DNA of 64,000 nucleotides. Origin: Saxibacter everestensis. Lineage in GTDB: Bacteria > Actinomycetota > Actinomycetes > Actinomycetales > Brevibacteriaceae. The notes below the pieces were generated by a model that was given only the letters and a program-made list of their open reading frames with translations, was not told where the DNA came from and did not search any database. A program made the translations under genes and the position numbers. The stretch spans positions 3,396,550-3,460,549 of the forward strand of contig NZ_CP090958.1 in NCBI RefSeq assembly GCF_025787225.1. Reading direction: 5' to 3'. Below are positions 42,057-50,734 of the stretch, piece by piece (position 1 is the stretch's first letter; each line of letters opens with the position of its first letter).

Positions 42057-43961
42057 ATGAGCTTTACGAAGACCCGAATGGGACTGAAACCTCCCGGTCA
42101 CGCCGCGCATCCAGTCGATGAAGTGCTTCCGGTACGGCGGCTTGTCACGCTGGGACTGCAACACGTCCTGGTTATGTACGCCGGCGCCGTTGCCGTGCCG
42201 TTGATTCTGGGCTCGACCCTCGGGCTCGACCAGAGCGCTGTGATCCTGCTGATCAACGCAAACCTGATCACCTCAGGAGTGGCGACACTGATTCAGACAA
42301 TTGGGGTGTGGAAGTTCGGCGCCCGGATGCCCTTCATTCAGGGAACGTCATTCATTGCGCTCTCGCCGATGCTGCTGATCGGCCAGCAGTACGGCTTGCC
42401 TTTCGTCTTCGGGTCCGTCATCGCCGCCGGCCTGATCACCATTGGCCTCGCTCCCATATTCAGCCGGCTGTTGCGGTACTTCTCCCCGGTCGTGATCGGC
42501 AGCCTGATCACCATCGTGGGCATCGCCCTGATGCCCGCTGCCGCAGGCTGGCTCGGCGGAGGCGTGGGCGCTGCGGATTTCGGCAGCCCGCGCAACCTTA
42601 CACTCGGGCTGCTCACCGTGGTGGTCACCATTTTCGTCTCGGTCAAGTTCAAAGGATTCATCAGCAGCCTCTCGGTAATCTTCGGCCTGATCGTCGGAAC
42701 GGCCGTCGCCATCGCAATCGGCGCCACCGATTTCTCTTCAGTGGCAGAAGCTTCGTGGTTCGGTCTCAGCGCGCCGCTGGCATTGGGAATCCCTCAGTTT
42801 TCAGTTGTTCCAATCCTTGTTATGACACTGGCCATGCTGATCATCATGGCCGAGTCAACCGGGAACGTCCTTGCCCTCGGCAAGATGGTCGATATGAAGA
42901 TCGATCGCCGACGACTGACCAACGCACTGCGGGCCGACGGTCTTTCCACATTCCTGGGCGGCATGTACAACAGCTTCCCGTTGAACGTCTTCAGTCAGAA
43001 CACCGGACTGGTGGCTCTCACCCGGGTCCGGAGCCGCTACGTCGTCGCTGCTGCCGGCGTCATCATGATCCTGATGGGACTCTTTCCGAAGCTGGGGGCC
43101 ATCATCGCCGCCATCCCGCCGGCCGTGCTTGGCGGCAGTGCCATTGTCATGTTCGGCATGACCACGGCGGCCGGGATTCAGGAGCTTGCCCGGGTCAAGT
43201 ATGCGGGCACCCACAACGGCCTGATCGCGGCGGTCTCGATCAGCGTCGGTGTTCTGCCAGTCGCTTCCACCACCCTCTTTGAACAGGTTCGTGGACCGTT
43301 GCAGCTGGTACTCAGCAGCGGAATATTCCTCGGCGGAATCACCGCCGTGGCACTGAACGCGATCATCAATCGCAATGAAAAATCAACTCAGCTAGATGAT
43401 GTGGAGATCACAGATATGCCGGTGCAGCAAGAAGCAACACAGGACGCGAGCGGCCTGGGTTCGCCAGTCCAGACCGAGACAGAATTATCGTCGCGGGATC
43501 TGGAACTGATCAGAAAATCCATCGCCATGGCTCAGGAGGCCAAGGATCGCGGCCGCCATCCGTTCGCCTCGCTCGTGGCCGATCAGAACGGGCTGGTCGT
43601 CTCAGCCCGGGGCAACAACTCGATGCCTCCGGAGGGCGATCCCACCCAACACGCCGAGCTGACAGCGGCTGCGGAAGCAGCCACTAAGCTGACGCCGGAC
43701 CAGCTGGCTCAATCGACGCTGTACACCAGTGCAGAACCGTGCGCCATGTGTGCCGGTGCCATTTACTGGACCGGGATCGGACGCGTTGTCTACGCACTCT
43801 CCGAGCACGCACTGCTGAGATTGACCGGCGACAACCCGGAGAACCCCACGTTCGCCCTGCCATGCCGCGAGGTATTCGCCCGGGGCCAGCGCGAGATCGA
43901 GGTAGTTGGCCCGCTGCTGGAAGACGAAGCCGCCGAGGCCCATACCGGATTCTGGAAGTAG
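42057..43961 (+). CDS. Fusion of NCS2-type nucleobase permease and nucleoside/guanine deaminase domain
   Basis: 634 residues in one uninterrupted frame. Residues 25-440 are a nucleobase-cation symporter-2 (xanthine/uric acid permease) with 12-14 helices and the signature FSQNTGLVALTRVRSR. A 40-residue hydrophilic linker leads to a cytidine-deaminase-fold domain with zinc ligands His532 and catalytic Glu534 (QHAELTAA) and Cys562/Cys565 (EPCAMCAGAIYW). The second domain resembles guanine or tRNA-type nucleoside deaminases. Coupled uptake and deamination of a purine or pyrimidine base is a reasonable inference. ATG at 42057 has GGAG; nothing suggests a sequencing frameshift. Confidence 0.85.
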   Translation: MSFTKTRMGLKPPGHAAHPVDEVLPVRRLVTLGLQHVLVMYAGAVAVPLILGSTLGLDQSAVILLINANLITSGVATLIQTIGVWKFGARMPFIQGTSFIALSPMLLIGQQYGLPFVFGSVIAAGLITIGLAPIFSRLLRYFSPVVIGSLITIVGIALMPAAAGWLGGGVGAADFGSPRNLTLGLLTVVVTIFVSVKFKGFISSLSVIFGLIVGTAVAIAIGATDFSSVAEASWFGLSAPLALGIPQFSVVPILVMTLAMLIIMAESTGNVLALGKMVDMKIDRRRLTNALRADGLSTFLGGMYNSFPLNVFSQNTGLVALTRVRSRYVVAAAGVIMILMGLFPKLGAIIAAIPPAVLGGSAIVMFGMTTAAGIQELARVKYAGTHNGLIAAVSISVGVLPVASTTLFEQVRGPLQLVLSSGIFLGGITAVALNAIINRNEKSTQLDDVEITDMPVQQEATQDASGLGSPVQTETELSSRDLELIRKSIAMAQEAKDRGRHPFASLVADQNGLVVSARGNNSMPPEGDPTQHAELTAAAEAATKLTPDQLAQSTLYTSAEPCAMCAGAIYWTGIGRVVYALSEHALLRLTGDNPENPTFALPCREVFARGQREIEVVGPLLEDEAAEAHTGFWK

Positions 43962-43971
43962 CCGGGAAATG

Positions 43972-44018
43972 CCCTCCCTCCGCGCGCGGGGGGAGGGCGC
44001 CTACCCGCGGAGGGAGGC
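43972..44018. terminator. Convergent-gene terminator with two alternative hairpins
   Basis: GCCCTCCC (43972-43979) pairs with GGGAGGGC (43992-43999), and the overlapping CCTCCCTCCGCG (43974-43985) pairs perfectly over 12 bp with 44007-44018. The two stems exclude each other. Located between the fusion gene and the nucleoside hydrolase, both ending here. Confidence 0.6.
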
Positions 44019-44046
44019 CTCGTCCATTACGACCCCGACGACCCGT

Positions 44047-45057
44047 CTAACCGGCAGCCAGCGCAAGCTCTTCCGGTTCACGGCCGCTCTGCGCCCAGCC
44101 TGACCGCAGTGTGTCCACCAGATGCGGCGGGAATTCCTCTGCGAGGCTGAGCACGACACGGCAGCGAGCGCCAGGCTGTTCCGGATACCCCATGTAGCGG
44201 CCGCGCATATCGCAGATCGTCTGACCCCGGCCAGGTCCCGACGTCGCATCGACCTCGACGTGAACCACGGGCGCGGTGTCCACCTGAATACCGCCGACCG
44301 CGATGGCGGCCGCAAGTGGATCGTGGAGCGCGGAGCAAGCCCGGCCGAACTGGTTCAGGTAGAACTGGAAGTAGTAGCCGAGCATATCGCCGAGCGCCTT
44401 GGGGAAGGGATGCTCTTCGGACAGCAACTCTTGCCGCTGACTTTCCTCCAGCACGTTGGTCATCGTGACGTCCAGAGGCACCAGGGTCACGTTCCATTCC
44501 GCGGCGAAAACGTCTGCCGCCGCCTCTGGATCATTGGCGATGTTGGCCTCGGCCACCGTCGTGATGTTCCCTGGCGCCAGCGCGGCGCCTCCCATAATGG
44601 TGATGTCTTCGACCAGCCGGGGTAGTTCCGGTTCCAGGCGCAGCGCTTCAGCGATATTGGTCAGCGGCCCAACCGCAAGGACTCTCAGCCGACCGGGATT
44701 CTCGTGTGCCAGGCGAATCAGTAGTTCCGCCGCCGTCTCCGGTGCAAGCTCGGCCTTCGAGGCGGGCAGCTCGACGTCACCCACACCATTGCGCCCGTGA
44801 ACGTGCGGAGCACCTCCGCCGAAGGACCCGGCTTGCGGATCGTGCGCGCCGAGGGCGACCGGAATGCCGGAGTGCCCGGCGAGTTCAAGCAGGTCAAGGG
44901 TGTTCCTGGCGCCATCCGCGGCACTCACATTGCCGCTGACCGTGCCGATACCGATCAGGTCTGCTTCCGGCGATGCAAGCATGTAGCCGAGGGCAAGAGC
45001 GTCATCTATGCCGGTGTCGCAATCGAGATAGAAGGGCGGGGCAGTCTGTTCAGTCAT
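44047..45057 (-). CDS. Nucleoside hydrolase
   Basis: 336 residues with the calcium-binding DCDTGIDDA motif (Asp12, Asp14, Asp18/19) and later IMGGAALAPGN and SALHDPLAAAIAVG. It splits a ribonucleoside into base and ribose. Located 77 nt downstream of an MFS gene and divergent from GntR/ribokinase. From memory the same set (regulator, ribokinase, transporter, hydrolase) makes up the Corynebacterium glutamicum uridine locus (uriR-rbsK1-uriT-uriH). The start at 45057 is the family start MTEQTAPPFYLDCDTG; an upstream in-frame start lacks support. Confidence 0.88.
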   Translation of the reverse strand: MTEQTAPPFYLDCDTGIDDALALGYMLASPEADLIGIGTVSGNVSAADGARNTLDLLELAGHSGIPVALGAHDPQAGSFGGGAPHVHGRNGVGDVELPASKAELAPETAAELLIRLAHENPGRLRVLAVGPLTNIAEALRLEPELPRLVEDITIMGGAALAPGNITTVAEANIANDPEAAADVFAAEWNVTLVPLDVTMTNVLEESQRQELLSEEHPFPKALGDMLGYYFQFYLNQFGRACSALHDPLAAAIAVGGIQVDTAPVVHVEVDATSGPGRGQTICDMRGRYMGYPEQPGARCRVVLSLAEEFPPHLVDTLRSGWAQSGREPEELALAAG

Positions 45058-45134
45058 GTTGATTTCTCTCGTTTCGGTGGATAACGCCGGATGCCGGGCA
45101 GGTTTACGGCTCACGATTTCGGCCCGCGCCGGGA

Positions 45135-46568
45135 TTAGACCCGTTCACCCTTCGGCGCCGCGACGAAGAGGCTGACGATGAAGGCGATGGCGGTGATGCC
45201 GACTGAGATCCACAGCGCCGCGACGTACCCACCGGACGTTCCAAGGCCTGCGAACGGTGCGACGATCACCACGCCGAGGCTGGCGCCGATGCCGAAGGAT
45301 GCTCCGTTGATTCCGGGCAATGTGCCGGGGGCGTCTTTGGGGGAAAGCAGCACGGAAAGCCCATTGATCGCGGTTAGGAAGAATCCGTTGTAGAAGATGC
45401 CGAGGAACGCGATCGCGGCGAAGACGGCCCACTGGTTATCGGCGAACAGGGCCGCCGCCGCTGCGCCGGCCAGGCTCAGTGCTGTCCCTACCCGCAGTGT
45501 CCCGATCCAGCCTCGACGATCCGCGATCCAGCCGGCCAGCGGCGCGGCAAAGACTCCGATCAGGGCGGCCGGTGTCAGGAACAGCAGGGCCGAGATGGAT
45601 GAGCTCAGGCCGAACCCGTTGGTGTCGTCCTGGCTGAGCAGCACCACGGTGAAGTTGATGATCGCGAAAATTCCGGCGAGGGTCAGCACTGTGGTCGCAA
45701 TCACCGGCCATACCTGGCGCGAGCGCAGGTGGTGGACGGCGATCAGCGGATGGCTGCGCTTCTTCTCAATCAGCCAGAACGCCGCGAACGAGGCGGCCGC
45801 AGCGGCCAGCAGCGCGAGCGTGCCGGGATCCGCCCAACCGGCCGTGGAGCCCCGGGAGACGAAGTAGGTGATTGCCACCAGGAACAGGGACAGCGCACCG
45901 GCTCCCCACCAGTCCATCCCGCCGCGCGAGCCGCTCGGCCGGCCGCCGGGAACGACTTTGATCACGCAGCCGACCGCAATTGCGGTCAGGATCAGCACTA
46001 CCACGAAGATCGACCGGAATCCGAACGTTTCGGCCATCAGGCCACCGAAGTAGCCATCGACACCGCCAACTCCCCCGTTGACGGCGGCGAGGATGCCGAC
46101 CGAGGTGCCGAAGATCCCGGCATTCAGGTTCTCGTTGAGCACAATGTAGGCCAGGGCAAAGACGGCGCTTGATACTCCCTGAAGGAACCTGCCTGCCACC
46201 AGCAGCGGCAATGTTGGCGCGGCAATGCACAAAATGGTTCCGGCGGCCATCACGGCCAGCACCAGCAGTAACGCTGTGCGCCGGCCGATGAAGTCACTCC
46301 ACCGACCCATGATCGGCCCGGAGATGGCTCCGGCAAGGAAGAACATCGACTGGACCTGTCCCACGCTTCCCGCGTTCGCGCCGAAATACTCGCCGATCTG
46401 CGGAAGCGCTGGTGTGATCATGCTGGCATTGAGCTGGAAGGACAGCACAGCCACTACCAGCGCGGTGATCAGCAGCGCGGCACGAGAGCCGGAAAGCCGC
46501 GGCTGCTGCGCAGCGGCAGGCTTTGCGTCCGGCGTTACGGCCGAATTCGCGGTGCTCTGGGTGTTCAC
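45135..46568 (-). CDS. MFS transporter of the DHA2/UriT-like type
   Basis: 477 residues, about 14 membrane helices with motif A as GRWSDFIGRRTALLL. GTG start with AAGGAG six bases upstream. The N-terminal 25 residues are hydrophilic and Ala/Gln-rich. Immediately upstream of the nucleoside hydrolase and divergent from GntR. By analogy with the corynebacterial uridine locus it probably imports a nucleoside, though the fold alone would also fit a drug exporter. Confidence 0.78.
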   Translation of the reverse strand: MNTQSTANSAVTPDAKPAAAQQPRLSGSRAALLITALVVAVLSFQLNASMITPALPQIGEYFGANAGSVGQVQSMFFLAGAISGPIMGRWSDFIGRRTALLLVLAVMAAGTILCIAAPTLPLLVAGRFLQGVSSAVFALAYIVLNENLNAGIFGTSVGILAAVNGGVGGVDGYFGGLMAETFGFRSIFVVVLILTAIAVGCVIKVVPGGRPSGSRGGMDWWGAGALSLFLVAITYFVSRGSTAGWADPGTLALLAAAAASFAAFWLIEKKRSHPLIAVHHLRSRQVWPVIATTVLTLAGIFAIINFTVVLLSQDDTNGFGLSSSISALLFLTPAALIGVFAAPLAGWIADRRGWIGTLRVGTALSLAGAAAAALFADNQWAVFAAIAFLGIFYNGFFLTAINGLSVLLSPKDAPGTLPGINGASFGIGASLGVVIVAPFAGLGTSGGYVAALWISVGITAIAFIVSLFVAAPKGERV

Positions 46569-46614
46569 ATCAAACTCCTTTGTTCAACCGCACCCTGCGA
46601 TGCCGTGACGTGAG

Positions 46615-46625
46615 TTGTTATACAA
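46615..46625. promoter_or_regulatory. Candidate GntR operator in the divergent nucleoside promoter
   Basis: TTGT-TAT-ACAA, a short perfect dyad, lies in the 125-nt region between the MFS gene and the GntR gene, followed by further TG-AC-rich half sites up to about 46650. GntR-type regulators often bind dyads of this form. Confidence 0.45.
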
Positions 46626-46693
46626 GCAGGTATTACACGCATGTGCAACCCGTAGGATAGAGTAGCGGTACCGATCTTGAGTGAGGCCCTTAA

Positions 46694-47458
46694 GTGAATG
46701 ACAATGCCGTCCCTTTCCTCTCCTCCCCCATCAACCCGCAGCCCGGGCTTCCGTTGCGGGTGGCGGCGTATTCACGAATCGCAGAAGCCATCCGCACCAA
46801 TCTGCTGCCCCCCGGTTCGCTGCTGCCGACTGAGACCGAGCTCGGCGCGATGATGGAGGTGAGCCGGACGGTGATCCGGGAGGCGCTTATGCTCCTCGAA
46901 GAGGACGGACTGACCAGGACCCGGCGCGGGGTGGGACGATTCGTTGCGGATTCACTGCCCCGGATCGGTATCGAGCGAATTCGCCCCTTCGACCGGCTAC
47001 TCAGCGGAACCGGCCAACAGCTCGACGTGAAGCGGGTTTCGACAGTGCTTCAGCCGGCGTCTGAATTCGTCGCTCCCGGTGTCGGAATCCAGCCCGGCGC
47101 CGACTGCTGGATGTGGGAGACGGTTCTTCTCAGGGACGGCGAGCCGATTGCCCACCTGCAGGAACATATCTCCGCACACCACGAGGTCACTTCCTTCGAT
47201 CCCGGCACGGACGACGGATCCACACTGCTTTCCGCCCTGCTTGGACGATCGGCATCTGCACTCGGCCCGGGTGAGTGCGACATCGGCCTGAGCACGGTCG
47301 GGCCGAGCCGCGCGAAGCTCCTGGCGCTTCGGGCGACCGACCCGGTCCTGGTGATGACCCAGTACGTACGTCGTGGCGGGCACCCGTTCTATCTGGCCAA
47401 GTGCCTGGTCGCCGCGAGGGCCGGTCATCTGGCCGTCATCCAGTCCGTACAAGCCTGA
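46694..47458 (+). CDS. GntR-family regulator with UTRA-like domain
   Basis: 254 residues from a GTG. The N-terminal winged helix is typical (LPTETELGAMMEVSRTVIREA), with the wing GLTRTRRGVGRFVA, and the C-terminus looks like a UTRA ligand-binding domain. Likely controls the divergent MFS-nucleoside hydrolase genes and the downstream ribokinase. The ribose or nucleoside product could be the effector (inference). Confidence 0.86.
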   Translation: MNDNAVPFLSSPINPQPGLPLRVAAYSRIAEAIRTNLLPPGSLLPTETELGAMMEVSRTVIREALMLLEEDGLTRTRRGVGRFVADSLPRIGIERIRPFDRLLSGTGQQLDVKRVSTVLQPASEFVAPGVGIQPGADCWMWETVLLRDGEPIAHLQEHISAHHEVTSFDPGTDDGSTLLSALLGRSASALGPGECDIGLSTVGPSRAKLLALRATDPVLVMTQYVRRGGHPFYLAKCLVAARAGHLAVIQSVQA

Positions 47459-47499
47459 CCCGACGTCGGCGAACAAACTTTTAGAAAATGAGGAACCTC

Positions 47500-48387
47500 A
47501 TGAACGATTCACCGCGCCATGCCCTCACGGTTGTCGGCAGCATCAACCTCGACATCACGGCAACCGGCGCCCGCCTGCCGAGCCCCGGGGAAACCATCGG
47601 CGACGCCGTCCTTCGCCACCAACCCGGCGGGAAGGGCGCTAATCAGGCCGTCGCCGCCGCGCGGCTCGCCGGCGGCTCGCGGATGATCGGAGCGGTTGGC
47701 GATGACGACAGCGGCCGAGCGCTTCTGCAGGCACTCGGCGATGCGGGCGTCGATACCGGGGATGTCGCCTCGGTGGACGCACCCACCGGAACCGCCCTCG
47801 TCCTGGTGGACAGCCATGGCGAGAACCAGATAGTCGTCTGCCCCGGCGCCAATCAGGAAGTGTCGCTGCAAGGCGTCGACTTCGCGGCCGACGAGGCAAT
47901 CCTCTGCCAGCTCGAGGTGGGTCTCGCCGTGGTGCTGGAAGCAGCGCGGCGCGCGCCAGGCTACTTCGCCTTGAACGCTGCACCGGCGATGTCCTTGCCC
48001 ACCGAACTCCTGGACAGATGCGACCTGGTCATCGTGAATGAGACCGAGTACGCCATGATCCCGGAACTTGCGCATGCCCGCCTGGTGGCGGTGACGTACG
48101 GGAAGAACGGCTCGGCAATCTACGAGCGCGGCCAGCAGCTGGCGAGCGCAGCGGCGCTGCCGGTGCCCGTGGCCAACACGGTCGGCGCCGGAGACGCGTT
48201 CTGCGCCGCGTTGGTGCTAGCGCTCCGGCAGGGGCTGGCATATGAGCATGCGCTGGCGGTTGCCAGCGCCGTGGGCGCCGATGCGGTCGGCGATCCGTCA
48301 TCCCAGCCGGCATTCGCTCCGTTGGCGAGCTATGTCGAAGCCACCCGCGCCGAGTCGCAGGCACCGGTCAGGGCGGGACGCTCGTGA
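47500..48387 (+). CDS. rbsK: Ribokinase (PfkB family)
   Basis: 295 residues. Both PfkB signatures are present: GGKGANQAVAAARLAGG near residue 45 and NTVGAGDAFCAALVLAL near residue 225, the latter with the catalytic Asp. It phosphorylates ribose freed by the nucleoside hydrolase. The ATG at 47500 has GAGGA five bases upstream; an ATG at 47488 is less well placed. Overlaps the downstream GNAT gene by GTGA, so the two are cotranscribed. Confidence 0.87.
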   Translation: MNDSPRHALTVVGSINLDITATGARLPSPGETIGDAVLRHQPGGKGANQAVAAARLAGGSRMIGAVGDDDSGRALLQALGDAGVDTGDVASVDAPTGTALVLVDSHGENQIVVCPGANQEVSLQGVDFAADEAILCQLEVGLAVVLEAARRAPGYFALNAAPAMSLPTELLDRCDLVIVNETEYAMIPELAHARLVAVTYGKNGSAIYERGQQLASAAALPVPVANTVGAGDAFCAALVLALRQGLAYEHALAVASAVGADAVGDPSSQPAFAPLASYVEATRAESQAPVRAGRS

Positions 48388-48878
48388 GCATCAGCATCAG
48401 GCCGGCTACAGCCGCGGACTACGCACAAGTCAGGAGGATCACCCGGGATGCCTACGTGAAGGCGGGGTACTTCGAGTCGGATCACCCGTACCTGCACGTG
48501 CTTGAAGACGTGGAGCACCGAGGACAGCATGCGGTTGTCTGGGTCGCTGAATCACTCGACACAATCGTCGCCTCGGTTACCCTGACGTTCGCCGGCCAGC
48601 CCTACTCAGATATCGCTGCCGACGGCGAGCTGGAGTTCCGGATGCTTGCTGTCGATCCTGCCTTACAGCGCGGCGGCGTCGGCCGGACTCTGGTTAAAGA
48701 AATCATCGCGTACGCGCGGTCCCTCGACGGCATCGAGGCTGTCAGTCTGACCAGTGCCACGAACATGACCCGGGCACACACGCTTTACAGTTCGCTCGGG
48801 TTCGTCCGCGTTCCGGAAAGAGACTGGTACGTCGCGGATGAAGACATCCTGCTCTGGGTATTTCGGCTACCGCTCTAG
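48384..48878 (+). CDS. GNAT-family N-acetyltransferase
   Basis: 164 residues with the N-terminal SIRPATAADYAQVRRITRDA and acetyl-CoA loop VDPALQRGGVGRTLVKEI. The C-terminal strand pattern TLYSSLGFVRVP is usual for the family. Starts with GTG overlapping the ribokinase stop. Substrate unknown; it overlaps the convergent methyltransferase gene by 12 nt at its end. Confidence 0.85.
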   Translation: MSISIRPATAADYAQVRRITRDAYVKAGYFESDHPYLHVLEDVEHRGQHAVVWVAESLDTIVASVTLTFAGQPYSDIAADGELEFRMLAVDPALQRGGVGRTLVKEIIAYARSLDGIEAVSLTSATNMTRAHTLYSSLGFVRVPERDWYVADEDILLWVFRLPL

Positions 48879-49529
48879 GTTCGCGATCAGGTAGGCCTGG
48901 CGGTTCTTCTCCGGGGCGATCGGCTCCCGCTCGGTGGCCGACGCGGTCTTGAACCCGGCCTCGGAAAGAAGGTCGGAGATGCGTTCCGGCGATAGCCGGT
49001 AAGCATCGAGTGAGAGCGGATGGCCGTACCCCTGCTCCAGGTGCACCACCTCGTTGCCGACCTGGAACGCCAGAATGATCGGACCACCTGGGACGAGGAT
49101 CCGCGCGAATTCGGCGAATACGCCCGGCAGCTCATCTGGCGGCAGATGGATGATCGAGTACCACGCGACGATGCCGGAAACCGAGCTGTCGGCGATATCG
49201 AGGGCTGTCATCGTTCCGACCTCGAACCGCAGGCCGGGATGATCGCGTGTCGCTGCGGCGATCATCCCCGGCGACAGATCGATGCCGAATACTTCCGCAC
49301 CCAATGAGTTCAGGTATCCGGCTACCCGGCCTGGACCGCAACCCAGATCCGCAATTGGGTGCTCCGGTGACGGACCTGCCAACTCGATGAAAGCGGAAAG
49401 CAGTGACCGGTCGAGCGGCTTTTGGGCAAGCTCCGTACGCAGCAGCTGCGCATAGTCGTCTGCCACCTGGTCATATGCCTTGCGGGTCTGCTCCGCCCAG
49501 CCTTTATCGGTCACTTCTGTGTTGGTCAT
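48867..49529 (-). CDS. Class I SAM-dependent methyltransferase
   Basis: 220 residues. Motif I IADLGCGPGRVAGYL, motif post-I FGIDLSP, and ARILVPGGPIILAFQVG all fit a UbiE/Mtase_11-type methyltransferase. The N-terminal KAYDQVADDYAQLL is the usual lead helix. Substrate unknown. Monocistronic, convergent with the GNAT gene. Confidence 0.87.
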   Translation of the reverse strand: MTNTEVTDKGWAEQTRKAYDQVADDYAQLLRTELAQKPLDRSLLSAFIELAGPSPEHPIADLGCGPGRVAGYLNSLGAEVFGIDLSPGMIAAATRDHPGLRFEVGTMTALDIADSSVSGIVAWYSIIHLPPDELPGVFAEFARILVPGGPIILAFQVGNEVVHLEQGYGHPLSLDAYRLSPERISDLLSEAGFKTASATEREPIAPEKNRQAYLIANLER

Positions 49530-49685
49530 CGCATTTAGGCTAAAACATCAGCTTCACCGATCGGGGTTACGACACCTACGACAATTTTGCGGAAGCGGTA
49601 GAAACTGCACCCAGCCGGAACACTCCAGGGAGCGTTCGCTGATCGACGCATCCGAGTAGGGCGCAAGACTACGGCGAAGCGGTCG

Positions 49686-50387
49686 CTAACCGTCGACGAA
49701 CACGCAGAACTCGTTGCCATCCGGATCGGCCATCACGGTCCAGTCGATGTCGTCATCCTGCTGACGCACCATTGCCGCTCCCTTCCTGGCGAGGGTTTCG
49801 ATCGCCCCGGCGTCGTCGACCAGCACGTCCCAGTGGATTCGGTTCTTGGCCCTCTTTGGCTCGGCTACCTGGCCGAAAACGAAAGAGCCAAAAGGCGCAC
49901 CAGGAATGTCGCTGACGGCGGGCTCACCATCGGAATCCCTAGTGATGGTCGCGTCGAACACCCCTGCCCACCATGCGGCGATCGGCTCTGGATTCAGGCT
50001 GTCCACACTCAGTTCGTAGAGCCGGTAGCCAGGCACGTGTTCACGCTCGAACAGGCAGTATTCCCCGCCTTCCGGGTCCGCCATCACAGTCCACGAGAAA
50101 GGTCCCCAGCCGGGCAACACCCTGGCGCCGAGGGTCTCCTGCTCGGCAACGGAAGCACCATGCACATCGATGTGCACCCGTTGCTTCACAGTTCGAGGCT
50201 CGGGCACGGTATTGATCCACACGCCGTGCTGTGGCGTCGGTCCCCGCAGCAGGACAGGCGAGCCATCCGCACCGCGCGCCTGATCCGAGGTGCGCGGGGT
50301 CAACCCGAGCGCGGCCGACCAGAATACGGTCATCCGGCGACTGTCGTTGACATCGATGCAGAGATCCTTGAAGCGCGCCAGAGCCAT
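49686..50387 (-). CDS. VOC-superfamily protein with two glyoxalase-like domains
   Basis: 233 residues made of two homologous beta-alpha-beta halves; each ends with a similar stretch (WTVMADPEGGEYCLFER and WTVMADPDGNEFCVFVD). The repeat near residues 95 and 220 shows the internal duplication. Starts at MALARFKDLCIDV. These proteins bind metal or small ligands and are often of unknown function, sometimes in bleomycin or fosfomycin resistance. No operon partner. Confidence 0.83.
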   Translation of the reverse strand: MALARFKDLCIDVNDSRRMTVFWSAALGLTPRTSDQARGADGSPVLLRGPTPQHGVWINTVPEPRTVKQRVHIDVHGASVAEQETLGARVLPGWGPFSWTVMADPEGGEYCLFEREHVPGYRLYELSVDSLNPEPIAAWWAGVFDATITRDSDGEPAVSDIPGAPFGSFVFGQVAEPKRAKNRIHWDVLVDDAGAIETLARKGAAMVRQQDDDIDWTVMADPDGNEFCVFVDG

Positions 50388-50441
50388 GTGATTCAGCCTA
50401 ATCGGAGGTATCTGCAATAGTGCGGAATATTACGCCTGGCT

Positions 50442-50470
50442 TTGACATCGCATTCGCCGCTGATCACACT
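50442..50470 (+). promoter_or_regulatory. Promoter of the thiosulfate leader/transporter transcript
   Basis: Consensus -35 TTGACA (50442-50447) with a 17-bp spacer to a weak -10 CACACT (50465-50470). A start near 50477 would leave about 25 nt before the leader GTG. Confidence 0.5.
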
Positions 50471-50501
50471 TGATGTTGGTCGAACTATTCAGGAGGTAAG
50501 C

Positions 50502-50594
50502 GTGCGACATCCACGGCACACTTCCCGTACCCTCCTGCTGTTCGCGCGTCATCATATCGACTTGATGCGCACCTGCACCGCAATCTGTCGGTAA
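50502..50594 (+). CDS. 30-codon leader peptide upstream of the thiosulfate transporter
   Basis: GTG at 50502 follows a perfect AGGAGG with a 5-nt spacer. The peptide ends with the block HHIDLMRTCTAICR. The pattern R/H-H-x-D-L-x-R-x(4-6)-C-R at the end of a very short peptide is one I remember from actinobacterial leader peptides placed before sulfur-uptake genes. Two Cys codons (25 and 29) fall at the end, where ribosome stalling during cysteine shortage could set which RNA hairpin forms. It is too short and Arg/His-rich to be a folded protein. About 140 nt separate it from the transporter. Confidence 0.8.
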   Translation: MRHPRHTSRTLLLFARHHIDLMRTCTAICR

Positions 50595-50734
50595 CTCCCT
50601 GACTCCGCGCGACTCTCGCGCCATCCGCGTCGCTGCGACGCATTCGCCAGCTCTACCAATTCCTCGCGTTTACCGCCACTGGACATCCAGCGGTCACCGC
50701 TGCCCGCTCCCAGATTTTAGACAAAGGCCATACC
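50595..50734 (+). promoter_or_regulatory. Putative attenuator hairpins between leader and thiosulfate transporter
   Basis: The untranslated stretch can form GCGTCGC-T-GCGACGC (50627-50641), the stem CCACTGGACATCCAGCGG (50676-50693), and GCGCGA-CTC-TCGCGC at 50607-50621. No U-run typical of an intrinsic terminator follows. The transporter begins with TTG at 50735 after AAAGGCC. Confidence 0.5.

Noticed and set aside
46569-46693. Third copy of the hydroxyproline operator (TATTACACGCATGTGCAAC)
   Set aside because: Shares only fragments (ATTACA, TGCAA) in a different order and spacing; more likely part of the GntR region.
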